A stretch of DNA of 64,000 nt from Nitrospirillum viridazoti CBAmc (GTDB lineage Bacteria; Pseudomonadota; Alphaproteobacteria; Azospirillales; Azospirillaceae), in contig NZ_CP022110.1 in the NCBI RefSeq assembly GCF_000730165.1, positions 496,001 to 560,000 of the forward strand. The letters run 5' to 3'. The notes under the pieces were generated by a model, which saw only the letters and a program-made list of their open reading frames with translations, ran no database searches and was not told where the DNA came from. A program made the position numbers and the translations under genes. Shown one piece after another: positions 8,829 to 16,607 of this stretch; positions within the stretch are counted from its first letter, which is position 1; each line of letters opens with the position of its first letter.

Positions 8829-8842
8829 TTGATGTGCGTCAA
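8829..8842 (+). promoter_or_regulatory. FNR/FixK-like box
   Basis: TTGATGTGCGTCAA fits the FNR/FixK/Anr-type inverted repeat TTGAT-N4-ATCAA with one deviation. It lies 80 nt before the start of the 78-residue protein, a distance that would fit class II activation with a transcript start near 8877. No regulator of this family is encoded in the window. Confidence 0.5.
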
Positions 8843-8922
8843 ATAGGGGGACCAATACGAGAGAACAGTTGCGAAGGAGCCGGCGCGGGATTTTCATGGA
8901 GGCACAAAGGTGGAGGTGTCCC

Positions 8923-9159
8923 ATGACCCAGTACAGCACCTATTCCCTCGTCTTGAGGGAGCACATAGCGGATCTCGACCCCCTCATCGACCGGTGGACC
9001 AGCGGGCATTTCCGGCTGACCGGCGCCGCCCATGACGAGGCCGAGGAATTCGTGGATCGCCTCAAGGATCTGCGGGCCGAACTGGCCAGCCGCATCGCGC
9101 GGCCGGATCTGGAGGGTCGCATGACCCCCCAGGTCGCCGACGGCATGACGGTGCGTTAG
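8923..9159 (+). CDS. Small acidic protein, paralogue A
   Basis: A 78-residue soluble protein that I do not recognise. The start at 8923 is supported by a GGAGG ribosome site 6 nt upstream; the frame is open further up but without such a site. The sequence has a central REHIADLDPLIDRW block, then DEAEEFVDRLKDLRAEL, an amphipathic helix, and ends in RPDLEG followed by a polar tail. It is clearly homologous along its whole length to the 79-residue protein at 10195, with a YitT gene in between on the other strand. An FNR-like box lies upstream. No membrane segment or signal is present. Confidence 0.8.
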   Translation: MTQYSTYSLVLREHIADLDPLIDRWTSGHFRLTGAAHDEAEEFVDRLKDLRAELASRIARPDLEGRMTPQVADGMTVR

Positions 9160-9183
9160 CGGCGGTCCCGGAGTTCCCCATCC

Positions 9184-9226
9184 CCCCGCGTCCGTCCCCT
9201 GGCCAGTCCTGGTGACGGACGCGGGG
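9184..9226. terminator. Perfect 13-bp hairpin between convergent genes
   Basis: CCCCGCGTCCGTC at 9184-9196 is perfectly complementary to GACGGACGCGGGG at 9214-9226, with a 17-nt loop. It sits between the converging 3' ends of the 78-residue protein and the YitT gene. It lacks a T-run on either strand, so it is either a factor-assisted bidirectional terminator or a 3'-end stabilising stem. Confidence 0.5.
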
Positions 9227-9268
9227 CCGGGTGGGCTTTGTGCCCGATGCCCGCCCGATATCCGGTCG

Positions 9269-9898
9269 TCAGCGCGCCGGGTCGGCGGTCAGGCCCAGGT
9301 AGCGGTCGGCCCGGTGGTTCATGGCCACGATCATGTTGGCGACAACCGCGCCCATGACCGACAGGGCCAGGCGCTGCGGCGTCAGCACGAAGCAGGCGGC
9401 CGTCAGGATGGCCGCGTCCAGGCCCAGTTGGACATAGCCGGCGCGGATGCCGAACCGTTCCTGCAGGTACAGCGCCAGGATGTTGATGCCGCCCAGCCCG
9501 ATGCGGTGGCGGAACAGGATCAGCAGGCCGGTGCCGATCAGCCCGCCGCCGGCCAGCGCCGCGTAGACCGGGTTCAGTACGGCGAAATCCACCCAGCCGG
9601 GCGTCAGCCGCGTTTCCACCGTGACCAGGCAGACGGCGGCGAAGGTGCGCGCCGTGAAGCGCCAGCCCATGCGCCGCCAGGCCAGGACATAGAAGGGCAG
9701 GTTCAGCACGAAGAAGAACAGCCAGAATCCCTGGTCGGTCACATAGTGCAACAGCAGGGCCAGGCCGGCGATGCTGCCCACCAGCAATGTCGCCTTGGCA
9801 TATAGCACCGTGCCCAGCGAGACGAGCAGCGTGCCGATGCCCAGCGCTGCCAGGTCCTCATAAGATTTATGGTGCTGTTGATTGACTGGATTCATCAT
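9269..9898 (-). CDS. YitT-family membrane protein
   Basis: A 209-residue inner-membrane protein with about five to six hydrophobic segments. The YitT hallmarks are present: GTLLVSLGTVLYAKA, GSIAGLALLLHY, LNLPFYVLAW, and GGxIGTGLLILFRHRIGLGGINILALYLQ. The family is widespread and its function is unknown. An ATG pair at the start (9898 and 9895) makes the first codon ambiguous by one residue. It is flanked on both sides by plus-strand paralogous small proteins. Confidence 0.85.
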   Translation of the reverse strand: MMNPVNQQHHKSYEDLAALGIGTLLVSLGTVLYAKATLLVGSIAGLALLLHYVTDQGFWLFFFVLNLPFYVLAWRRMGWRFTARTFAAVCLVTVETRLTPGWVDFAVLNPVYAALAGGGLIGTGLLILFRHRIGLGGINILALYLQERFGIRAGYVQLGLDAAILTAACFVLTPQRLALSVMGAVVANMIVAMNHRADRYLGLTADPAR

Positions 9899-10194
9899 TT
9901 ATCAGCCAACGAATACTATTATCATGTCATCTTATATTGAAATGTAACGCGACGTGATCTTCAATGTTCACACGGCAGGTCATCCCCCGGGACGGCCCTC
10001 GCGACGTCCGCCATAGGTCATTGCTCCCCTGGCCAAGGTCGTCCGCCGGACGTAGCCGGCCGCACCTAGTCGGACCGCATAGGGGCTGGGGGAGGTTACG
10101 GGCTTTCGGCGTAGGGGCCTTGAACCATTGCCCCGTTGCCGATCTCCCCGGCGTTTGAAAGGCTTGAGGGACGCATCACAGCAGGAGGAAAGCC

Positions 10195-10434
10195 ATGAGC
10201 ACGAACCAGAGCGCCGCGTACGCCCGCATCCTGCAGGAGCGCATCGCCGACCTGGATCCCCTGATCGAACGGTGGAGCAGCGACAGCCTGATCCTGACCG
10301 ACACCGCCGGTGACGAGGCCGAGGAATATCTGGAACGGCTGAAGGTGGTGCGCGCCGAAATGGCGGGTCGCCTGGGCCGCCCGGACCTGGAGGTGCCCAC
10401 CCCGGGCATCACCAACAGCATGCTGGCGCGCTGA
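10195..10434 (+). CDS. Small acidic protein, paralogue B
   Basis: A 79-residue soluble protein, paralogous to the one at 8923. Shared blocks are IADLDPLIERW, DEAEEYLERLKVVRAEM and GRPDLE. A strong ribosome site (AGGAGGAAA) precedes the ATG by 5-6 nt. The upstream 296 nt contain no FNR-like box of the kind seen before paralogue A, so the two copies may be differently regulated. Function is not recognisable. The conserved Leu/Asp/Trp core suggests a small helical-bundle or partner-binding protein, but this is only inference. Confidence 0.82.
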   Translation: MSTNQSAAYARILQERIADLDPLIERWSSDSLILTDTAGDEAEEYLERLKVVRAEMAGRLGRPDLEVPTPGITNSMLAR

Positions 10435-10466
10435 CGGCGGTCAGTGTGCCATCTGGCAAGAGGAAG

Positions 10467-10492
10467 CGGCCCGGACACCTTCGCCCGGGCCG
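10467..10492. terminator. GC-rich hairpin between convergent genes
   Basis: CGGCCCGG at 10467-10474 can pair with CCGGGCCG at 10485-10492. It lies between the 3' ends of paralogue B and the permease gene. There is no clean T-run, only pyrimidine-rich flanks, so terminator function is tentative. Confidence 0.4.
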
Positions 10493-10501
10493 TTCGCCTT
10501 C

Positions 10502-11878
10502 CTACAGTCCCGCCTCCGGCAGCACCCCGCCGGCCGGGCGGCGCAAGACCGTCAGGCGGCAGTACAGCCAGCCCAAGGCCAGCAGGGCCACGAACACCCC
10601 GAACAGCAGCAGGTTGTAATAGATCATGGCCGCCAGGCACAGGCAGGCCAGGCCCAGCGCCACGGCCGGCACCAGGGGATATCCCGGTGCCCGGAAGGGG
10701 CGCTGCATGTCCGCTGCGGTACGGCGCAGGCGGAACAGGCTGGCCATGCTGATGATGTACATGACGATGGCGCCGAACACCGACAGGGTGACGATGTTGG
10801 CCGTCAGCGGCTGGCCGCCGAAGGCCAGCACCTCGTCGGAAAAGATGGCGGCGATGCCCACCAAGGCGCCCGCGAGGATGGCCCAGTGCGGCGTGCGCCG
10901 CGTGGGGTGCAGGCGGCTCAGGCCCGCCGGCAGGAAACCCGCCCGGGCCAGCGCGAAGATCTGGCGGGAATAGCCCATGATGATGCCGTGGAAGCTGGCC
11001 ACCAGGCCGAACAGGCCGATCCACACCAGCATGTGCAGCCAGCCGCTGTCCGCGCCCACCACCGCCTTCATGGCCTGGGGCAGGGGATCGTTGATGTTGG
11101 CCAGGTCGCGCCAGTCGCCCACCCCGCCGGCCAGCACCATGGTGCCGAAGGCCAGGGCCACCAGGGTCAGGATGCCGGCGATATAGGCGCGGGGGATGGT
11201 GCGGGCGGGGTCCTTGGCTTCTTCCGCCGCCATGGCCGCCCCTTCGATGGCCAGGAAGAACCAGATGGCGAAGGGGATGGCGGCGAAGATGCCGCCCAGG
11301 GCCGGAGCCGAAAGGGGGCCGGCCTCACCCGACCAGCCGTGGGCGGCGAAGTTGCCCCAGGTGAAGCCCGGCGACACCACACCCATGAACACCAGCAGTT
11401 CGGCGATGGCCAGCAGGGTGACGCACAACTCGAACGTGGCGGCGATGGTGACGCCGGCGATGTTCAGCGCGGCGAAGACGCCATAGGCGCCCACGGCCGC
11501 CAGCTTGGGGCTCAGGCCGGGGAACTGGACATTGAGGTAGGCGCCGATGGCCAGCGCGATGGCCGGCGGGGCGAAGACGAACTCGATCAGCGTGGCGTAG
11601 CCGGCGATGAAGCCGCCCAGCGGGCCGAAGGCGCGGTGGCTGTAGGCGAAGGGGCCGCCGGCGTGCGGGATGGCGGTGGTCAGCTCGGTGAAGCTGAAGA
11701 TGAAGGTGGTGTACAGCACCGCCACCAGGATGGTGGTGGCGAGGAACCCCAGCGTGCCGGCTTGGGCCCAGCCATAGCTCCAGCCAAAATACTCGCCGGA
11801 GATCACCAGCCCGACGGCGATGCCCCAGAGATGCCACCCGCCCAGGCTCTTGCTCAGCCCGGCCCCATCCGTCGCCAT
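10502..11878 (-). CDS. APC-family permease, ethanolamine-permease type
   Basis: A 458-residue amino acid/polyamine/organocation transporter with about 12 membrane segments. It begins GGWHLWGIAVGLVISGEYFGWSYG, and contains TAIPHAGGPFAYSHRAFG and the helix 6 line FAIWFFLAIEGAAMAAEEAKDP, all matching the ethanolamine permease (Eat) group. The product would import ethanolamine or a related amine by proton coupling. No ethanolamine ammonia-lyase genes are in the window, so the substrate remains a family-based inference. The gene is monocistronic, and its start at 11878 lies next to the nag-operon tail. Confidence 0.8.
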   Translation of the reverse strand: MATDGAGLSKSLGGWHLWGIAVGLVISGEYFGWSYGWAQAGTLGFLATTILVAVLYTTFIFSFTELTTAIPHAGGPFAYSHRAFGPLGGFIAGYATLIEFVFAPPAIALAIGAYLNVQFPGLSPKLAAVGAYGVFAALNIAGVTIAATFELCVTLLAIAELLVFMGVVSPGFTWGNFAAHGWSGEAGPLSAPALGGIFAAIPFAIWFFLAIEGAAMAAEEAKDPARTIPRAYIAGILTLVALAFGTMVLAGGVGDWRDLANINDPLPQAMKAVVGADSGWLHMLVWIGLFGLVASFHGIIMGYSRQIFALARAGFLPAGLSRLHPTRRTPHWAILAGALVGIAAIFSDEVLAFGGQPLTANIVTLSVFGAIVMYIISMASLFRLRRTAADMQRPFRAPGYPLVPAVALGLACLCLAAMIYYNLLLFGVFVALLALGWLYCRLTVLRRPAGGVLPEAGL

Positions 11879-11956
11879 GCCCCACGCCCCCGTTTCGTTT
11901 TCCGGACCAGTATGCCCAGGAAACCTCGGTGTGGGGGAGGGGGATTTGCCCTTGTT

Positions 11957-12241
11957 TTAGGCGAAGGTGAGAAGGCCCAATGATTGGGCGTCGGTGGTGC
12001 CCGCCGTCAGTTGCGCCAGCTGCCGCCGCAGGGCCGCGTTCTCTTCCTCCAGCCGCGTCAGGCGGCGGCGCAGGTCGGATTCATCGGGCGCGCCGGCTTG
12101 GTCGCGCCGCCAGCGATAATAGGTCATGCGGCTGACGCCCAGGATGCGCGCCACGTCCACCACCTTCACGCCCTGCTCCAGCAGGCCATCGGCCTTGGCC
12201 AGGCACTGTGCGATCTCCTCGGCGGAATGATTCCGTTTCAT
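11957..12241 (-). CDS. Solo IS3-type OrfA-like helix-turn-helix protein
   Basis: A 94-residue protein starting MKRNHSAEEIAQCLAKADGL, with a helix-turn-helix (VVDVARILGVSRMTYYRWRRD) and then a leucine-zipper-like coiled coil (LRRRLTRLEEENAALRRQLAQL). This is the plan of OrfA from IS3-family elements. No OrfB (DDE catalytic) frame and no terminal inverted repeats are visible around it. The ATG has a GGGAGAGGGG ribosome site. It lies 41 nt after nagA on the same strand, so it may be read as the last gene of that operon. It could be a transposase relic or a domesticated DNA-binding protein. Confidence 0.75.
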   Translation of the reverse strand: MKRNHSAEEIAQCLAKADGLLEQGVKVVDVARILGVSRMTYYRWRRDQAGAPDESDLRRRLTRLEEENAALRRQLAQLTAGTTDAQSLGLLTFA

Positions 12242-12282
12242 TGCCCCTCTCCCGCTCTTGGCCCTGTCCGTCCTCTCAAGCG

Positions 12283-13425
12283 CTATCGTTCCGTGCCGGC
12301 GCTCCACACCCGCCGCACGGTCAGGGCCTGCGACAGCTCCACGAAGTCCGCCCGTCCGCCCGGCCTGATGCAGCCCACATCGTCCAGCCCCAGGAAGGTG
12401 GCCGGCACGCGCGCCGCCATGGCCAGCGCCGTCTCCGGCGCAACACCCATCAGGCGCACGGCCCCCCGCACGGCCGCCGCCATGTCGATGTCGGCCCCAG
12501 CCAGCACGCCGTCCGCCGTCACCAGGCGGCCGTCGCGGCGGTAGATGGTGTGGCCGTAGAGTTCGAAGCTGTCGACATCGGTGCCGGTGGGCGGCATGGC
12601 GTCGGTCACCAGGAACAGCCGGTCGGGTCCCTTGGCCGCCAAGGCCAGGCGCAGCACGGCGCCGTGGACGTGCACGCCATCGGCGATGATGCCGCACCAG
12701 CCGCGCGGGCTGGACAGGGCCGCCCCGGCGATGCCCGGTTCCCGATTCATCAGAGGGGGCATGGCGTTGAACAGATGGGTGAAGCCGGTCAGGCCGTGGT
12801 CCAGCGCGCTGTCGGTGCGGGCGTAGGTGGCGGCGGAATGGCCGCCGGCCAGGATGAGGCCGGCTTCCGCCAGCTGTGCCAGGGTCCCGTCGCTGACCAC
12901 CTCGGGGGCCAGGGTCAGCAGCACGCGGCCCTGGGGGAAGCGCGCCGGCAGGCCCAGCAGGAAATCGATGTCCTCGTCGGTGGGCGCGCGGACATAGGCG
13001 GCCTCGTGCACGCCCCGGCGTTCCATGTTCAGGAAGGGGCCTTCCAGGTGGATGCCGACCACGCCGCCACCCGCCACTTGTGCTGCCTCGGCGGCCGCAT
13101 CCACCGCCAGGCGCCACTTGCCGGCGGCATCCGTGATGAAGGTGGGCAGCAGCGACGTGGTGCCGAAGCGGCGGTGGGCGCTGGCGATGGCCAGGGCGGC
13201 CTCGGCCGTCGGCGTCTCATTGAACAGCACGCCACCGCCGCCGTTCACCTGGGTGTCGACGAAGCCGGGCGCCAGCAGGCTGTCGGGCTCCAGGGCCACC
13301 TCTTCCACGGATGCCGGGGGCAGGGGCAGCAGATCCAGCACACGTCCGTCCTCCACCAGGACGCCGATGCCATCCAGTGTCTGATCGCCGGTGAAAACCG
13401 GGCACCCGTGGAAGAAAGTCCGCAT
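12283..13425 (-). CDS. nagA: N-acetylglucosamine-6-phosphate deacetylase
   Basis: A cytoplasmic amidohydrolase converting GlcNAc-6-P to GlcN-6-P plus acetate. The 380-residue product shows FVDTQVNGGGGV (the Q-x-N variant of the first metal motif, as in E. coli NagA), GIHLEGPFLN with the metal-binding Glu, GGHSAAT, THLFNAM, and the catalytic Asp in LVTDAMPPTG. Its start codon overlaps the stop of the upstream deaminase gene by one base (TGATG), which indicates translational coupling. It is the point where the kinase and PTS routes of this island meet. Confidence 0.95.
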   Translation of the reverse strand: MRTFFHGCPVFTGDQTLDGIGVLVEDGRVLDLLPLPPASVEEVALEPDSLLAPGFVDTQVNGGGGVLFNETPTAEAALAIASAHRRFGTTSLLPTFITDAAGKWRLAVDAAAEAAQVAGGGVVGIHLEGPFLNMERRGVHEAAYVRAPTDEDIDFLLGLPARFPQGRVLLTLAPEVVSDGTLAQLAEAGLILAGGHSAATYARTDSALDHGLTGFTHLFNAMPPLMNREPGIAGAALSSPRGWCGIIADGVHVHGAVLRLALAAKGPDRLFLVTDAMPPTGTDVDSFELYGHTIYRRDGRLVTADGVLAGADIDMAAAVRGAVRLMGVAPETALAMAARVPATFLGLDDVGCIRPGGRADFVELSQALTVRRVWSAGTER

Positions 13426-14480
13426 CACACCGTCTCCGTCACCTTGCGCAGGTTGGGCGGCACGTCGGGGTCCAGGCCCCGGGCGCGCGCCACCTTGTGG
13501 ATGGCCATGTAGAAGCTGGCGACCGCCGCCAAGGGGCCGACCTCGGCCGGCAGGCCCGGCACCACGGGCAAGGCCTCGACACCGTCGATGTCGGTCTCGG
13601 TGGCCAGGATGGGGGCGCCCAGGCCCGCCGCCTTGGCCAGGGTGCCGCGCGTCACCTCCGCCGTCACGTCGTCCTGGGTCAGCGCCAGGATGGGGAAGCC
13701 GGGCCCCACCAGGGCGAAGGGGCCGTGCACCACCTCGGCGGCGCTGAAGGCCTCGGCATGCAGGCGCGAGGTCTCCTTGCACTTCAGCGCGATTTCGGCC
13801 GCCGCACCGCTGCCGATGCCCCGGCCCAGGACATACAGGCCCGTGGCGAGCTCGAGCCGGCGCAAGGCCGGATACCAGTCCAGGGCCACCGCGGCGTCCA
13901 GCCAGCCGGGGACCCTGGCCACCGTATCCAGCAGGCCGGCATCCTCCCGCCAATGGGCCACCAGCTGCAGGAAGGCGACGCAGGCGGTCAGGTAGGATTT
14001 GGTGGCGGCGACGCTCTTCTCCGGCCCGGCGCACAGCGGGATGAAGACGTCGGCCAACTCGGCCAGGGGGGAAGTCTCGTCATTGACGAAACCCACCACC
14101 AGGGCGCCGCCGGCCTTCGCCGCCTCCGCCAGGCGCAGCAGGTCGGGGCTGCGGCCGGACTGCGACACCGCAACGAACAGCGCACCCTCCATCTGCAGCG
14201 GCGCGTTGTAGAGCGAGATGACGGACGGCCCGACGGAGGCGACCGGCACGCCCACCCGGGTTTCGATCAGGTACTTGCCGTAGGCGGCGGCGTGGTCGCT
14301 GCTGCCCCGGGCGCAGGTGATGACCACCTTGGGCTTCAGCGCGCGCAGGCGGGCGCCCAGGTCGCGGAACAGGGGGGCGGCGCGCGCGATCTGGCGGGCG
14401 CTGGCGGCACCGGACTCGGCGGCCTCGATGGCCATCAATGGGGCCATTGGGTGTTTAGGGGGTTTGGCGGCGGCGGTCAT
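13425..14480 (-). CDS. nagB: Glucosamine-6-phosphate deaminase, SIS type (NagB-II)
   Basis: A 351-residue protein with two sugar-isomerase (SIS) domains and no glutaminase domain. It should deaminate GlcN-6-P to fructose-6-P. Visible motifs are CARGSSDHAA and VSQSGRSPD in the first SIS domain, SVAATKSYL, ETSRLHAEAFSAAEVVHGP in the second, and a C-terminal DPDVPPNLRKVTETV with the lysine typical of NagB-II. It sits between the GlcNAc kinase and nagA, which fits a deaminase better than the biosynthetic GlmS. It is unrelated in fold to classical E. coli NagB. The ATG at 14480 is used. Confidence 0.9.
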   Translation of the reverse strand: MTAAAKPPKHPMAPLMAIEAAESGAASARQIARAAPLFRDLGARLRALKPKVVITCARGSSDHAAAYGKYLIETRVGVPVASVGPSVISLYNAPLQMEGALFVAVSQSGRSPDLLRLAEAAKAGGALVVGFVNDETSPLAELADVFIPLCAGPEKSVAATKSYLTACVAFLQLVAHWREDAGLLDTVARVPGWLDAAVALDWYPALRRLELATGLYVLGRGIGSGAAAEIALKCKETSRLHAEAFSAAEVVHGPFALVGPGFPILALTQDDVTAEVTRGTLAKAAGLGAPILATETDIDGVEALPVVPGLPAEVGPLAAVASFYMAIHKVARARGLDPDVPPNLRKVTETV

Positions 14481-14514
14481 GATGGTTCCTGTGTGGCGAT
14501 ATCGGTGTGTGTCG

Positions 14515-15408
14515 TCATGCGGCGCGCTCCGCCGGGTGCCGGGCGGCGGCGCGGGCCAGATGCAGGCCGCCATCCAGGGCGTCGCCCCGCGCCGGCACCA
14601 GCAGGCGCCGGGCCCAGGGGGCCATCCACGGCTCGATCACCGGAGCCAGGCCGCCCATCAGGCAGACCTTGGGGGCGCCCAGGTCCACCAGGCGGCGGAC
14701 GTGGGCGGTCAACTGGCCGGCGGCGACCTCCACCAGTTGAGTGGCCACGGGATCGCTGGCGGCGGCGAAATCCAGGGTCAGGGGCGCCAGGGTGCCGTAG
14801 TCGGCGGGCTTGGCCGTGCCGGCCCAGGCGACCACGGCGGCGGGATCACCTCCCAACCGCGTCAGCACATGCAGGGTGAAGGGCGTGTGGGGGGCCAGGC
14901 CGTCATGTCCGCGCAGGGCGGCGCGCGCCGCCTCCCGCCCCAGATGGGCGCCGCTGCCCTCATCCGACACCTCAAAGCCCCAGCCGCCCACCGGCCGGCC
15001 GATGCCGCCCACCAGGGCGTAGCCGATGCTGCCGGTGCCGGCGATCAGGATGGCGCCGTCCGCTCCGTCGAAGGCGCCCAGGCAGGCGGTGTGGGCATCG
15101 TTGCGGGCGGCCACGCCGGCGCAGCGGACGGGGGCGCCAGCCTCAACCGCGCGCTCATCCTCCGCCCGGCAGATGCCGGCCAGGCCCAGGCCGACATGGG
15201 TGCGGGACAGGGCATCACGGTCCAGGCCGGCCTGGGCCAGCGCCTGGTCGCACGCGGCCAGGATGGCGGCCCAGCTGACGTCCAGGCCCAACCGGATGTT
15301 GGCGGGGCCGCCCCGGCCCTCGCCCAGCCGGTCGCCGGCGGCATTGGTCAGCCGTGCGCGGCAACCGGTGCCGCCGCCATCCACGCCCATGTAGAGAAAG
15401 TCGCCCAT
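14515..15408 (-). CDS. nagK: BadF/BcrA-type N-acetylglucosamine kinase
   Basis: A 297-residue ASKHA-fold kinase of the BadF/BadG/BcrA/BcrD group. The phosphate-binding motifs are GVDGGGTGCRARL near the N-terminus and AGTGSIGYAL around residue 120, followed by GWGFEVSDEGSG. Enzymes of this branch phosphorylate GlcNAc (and in some bacteria MurNAc). The position directly upstream of the deaminase and nagA implies GlcNAc to GlcNAc-6-P for sugar that arrives unphosphorylated. No murQ-type etherase is in the cluster, which argues against MurNAc as the main substrate. A candidate operator lies just upstream. Confidence 0.87.
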   Translation of the reverse strand: MGDFLYMGVDGGGTGCRARLTNAAGDRLGEGRGGPANIRLGLDVSWAAILAACDQALAQAGLDRDALSRTHVGLGLAGICRAEDERAVEAGAPVRCAGVAARNDAHTACLGAFDGADGAILIAGTGSIGYALVGGIGRPVGGWGFEVSDEGSGAHLGREAARAALRGHDGLAPHTPFTLHVLTRLGGDPAAVVAWAGTAKPADYGTLAPLTLDFAAASDPVATQLVEVAAGQLTAHVRRLVDLGAPKVCLMGGLAPVIEPWMAPWARRLLVPARGDALDGGLHLARAAARHPAERAA

Positions 15409-15431
15409 GCCCAGACCCGTTCGTTCGGTGA

Positions 15432-15455
15432 TGGTATGATACCAGATGTGGACCA
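15432..15455. promoter_or_regulatory. Candidate GntR-type operator before nagK
   Basis: TGGTATGATACCA (15432-15444) is a perfect inverted repeat with a single central base. It is followed by TGGACCA at 15449-15455. TGG...CCA palindromes of this kind resemble operators of GntR/HutC-type amino-sugar regulators such as NagR and DasR. It lies 24 nt upstream of the nagK start, a position suited to repression. No GntR gene is encoded in the window. Confidence 0.5.
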
Positions 15456-15704
15456 GATCAGAAGGTCGAGCTTTCGATATTCACGTTCCGCTGCCTGATC
15501 TCATCCGCAAAATAACGCTGAAACCGTCAAAAATGGCGTACTGATATCATAAGAAACAATGCACTAACGCAGATCGTCCCGATGGCCATTCGTCGAGCCG
15601 CGAGACTCGGCTGTATAAGGCCAGGAAAAGACCACATCGGGATGGCGCTGCCGAAAGGGGCCAGTCGCAGCCGCCGCCGGATTGCGTCAGGATGGCCCCG
15701 GCAC

Positions 15705-16607
15705 TCATGCGGCAACCCTTTCATCCACGGTCCGGGCCTTGTGCCCCGGTCCCACATAAACCAGGTCTCCCGGCCCTTCGCTCAGACGGCGCACGGCGTC
15801 GGCGCGGCTGATCAGCGACCCTCCCGCGTCGAACGGCCGGCCGGCATCGGGCACGGCCGACAGCAGCAGCCGGGTGTAAGGATGCCGGGGGCCGTCGATC
15901 ACCGCGGCGGTGGGGCCGGATTCCACGACACGGCCCCGGAACAGCACCGCCGTCTCCTCCGCCACATAGCGGGCGGTGGCGATGTCGTGGGTGATGTACA
16001 GCAGGGCGATGTCCCGTTCGGCCTTCAGGCGCTGCAAGGTGTCCAGCACGCTGAGGCGGATCGAGACGTCCAGCATGCTGGTGGGCTCGTCGGCGATGAT
16101 CACGGCCGGGTTCACCGCCAGGGCACGGGCCAGGCTCACCCGCTGGCGCTGCCCGCCGGACAGCTCATGCGGGAAGCGGTGCAGCAGGGAGTCCGCGTCC
16201 AGCTCCACCTGGGTCAGCAGGGCGCGAACCTCGGCGCCCCGGCCGGCACGGTCTAGGTCCGGCCGGTGCAGGGCCAGGGGGCGGGCCAAATGATGGGCCA
16301 CGGTGTGGGCGGGGTTCAGGGCGGCGAAGGGGTCCTGGAACACCATCTGCACGACGCGGCGGTATTCCAGCAGCTCCCGCCGGCCGGACAGGCCGGTGAT
16401 GTCACGGCCCTGGAACAGGATGCGGCCGGACGTGGGCCGCAGCATGTGGGTCAGCAGCTTGGCGCAGGTGCTCTTGCCCGACCCGGATTCGCCCACCAGC
16501 GCCAGCGCGCGGCCAGGGTGCAGGGACAGGTCCACGGCGTCCAGGGCCTTGTTCCCATTCGGGAAAACCATGGAGAGCTTTTCGGTCTGAAGCACGGGCG
16601 TGGTCAT
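15705..16607 (-). CDS. Dpp/Opp-type ABC transporter ATPase 2
   Basis: A 300-residue ATP-binding subunit. Motifs are Walker A GESGSGKST, signature LSGGQRQR, Walker B VIIADEPTSMLD and the switch His in YITHD. The C-terminal oligopeptide-transporter extension begins at RHPYTRLLLSAVP. The start at 16607 overlaps the stop of the preceding ATPase gene by four bases (ATGA). It is the last gene of the five-gene transporter operon and is followed by a 296-nt gap before nagK. In this amino-sugar context I infer chito-oligosaccharide rather than peptide import. Confidence 0.92.
   Translation of the reverse strand: MTTPVLQTEKLSMVFPNGNKALDAVDLSLHPGRALALVGESGSGKSTCAKLLTHMLRPTSGRILFQGRDITGLSGRRELLEYRRVVQMVFQDPFAALNPAHTVAHHLARPLALHRPDLDRAGRGAEVRALLTQVELDADSLLHRFPHELSGGQRQRVSLARALAVNPAVIIADEPTSMLDVSIRLSVLDTLQRLKAERDIALLYITHDIATARYVAEETAVLFRGRVVESGPTAAVIDGPRHPYTRLLLSAVPDAGRPFDAGGSLISRADAVRRLSEGPGDLVYVGPGHKARTVDERVAA

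Noticed and set aside
9939-9948. Zur-like half-site GAAATGTAAC near the YitT start
   Set aside because: There is no second half at the right distance.
15580-15625. A possible terminator stem after the ABC operon (AGCCG/CGGCT)
   Set aside because: The stem is only about 5 bp with no T-run.
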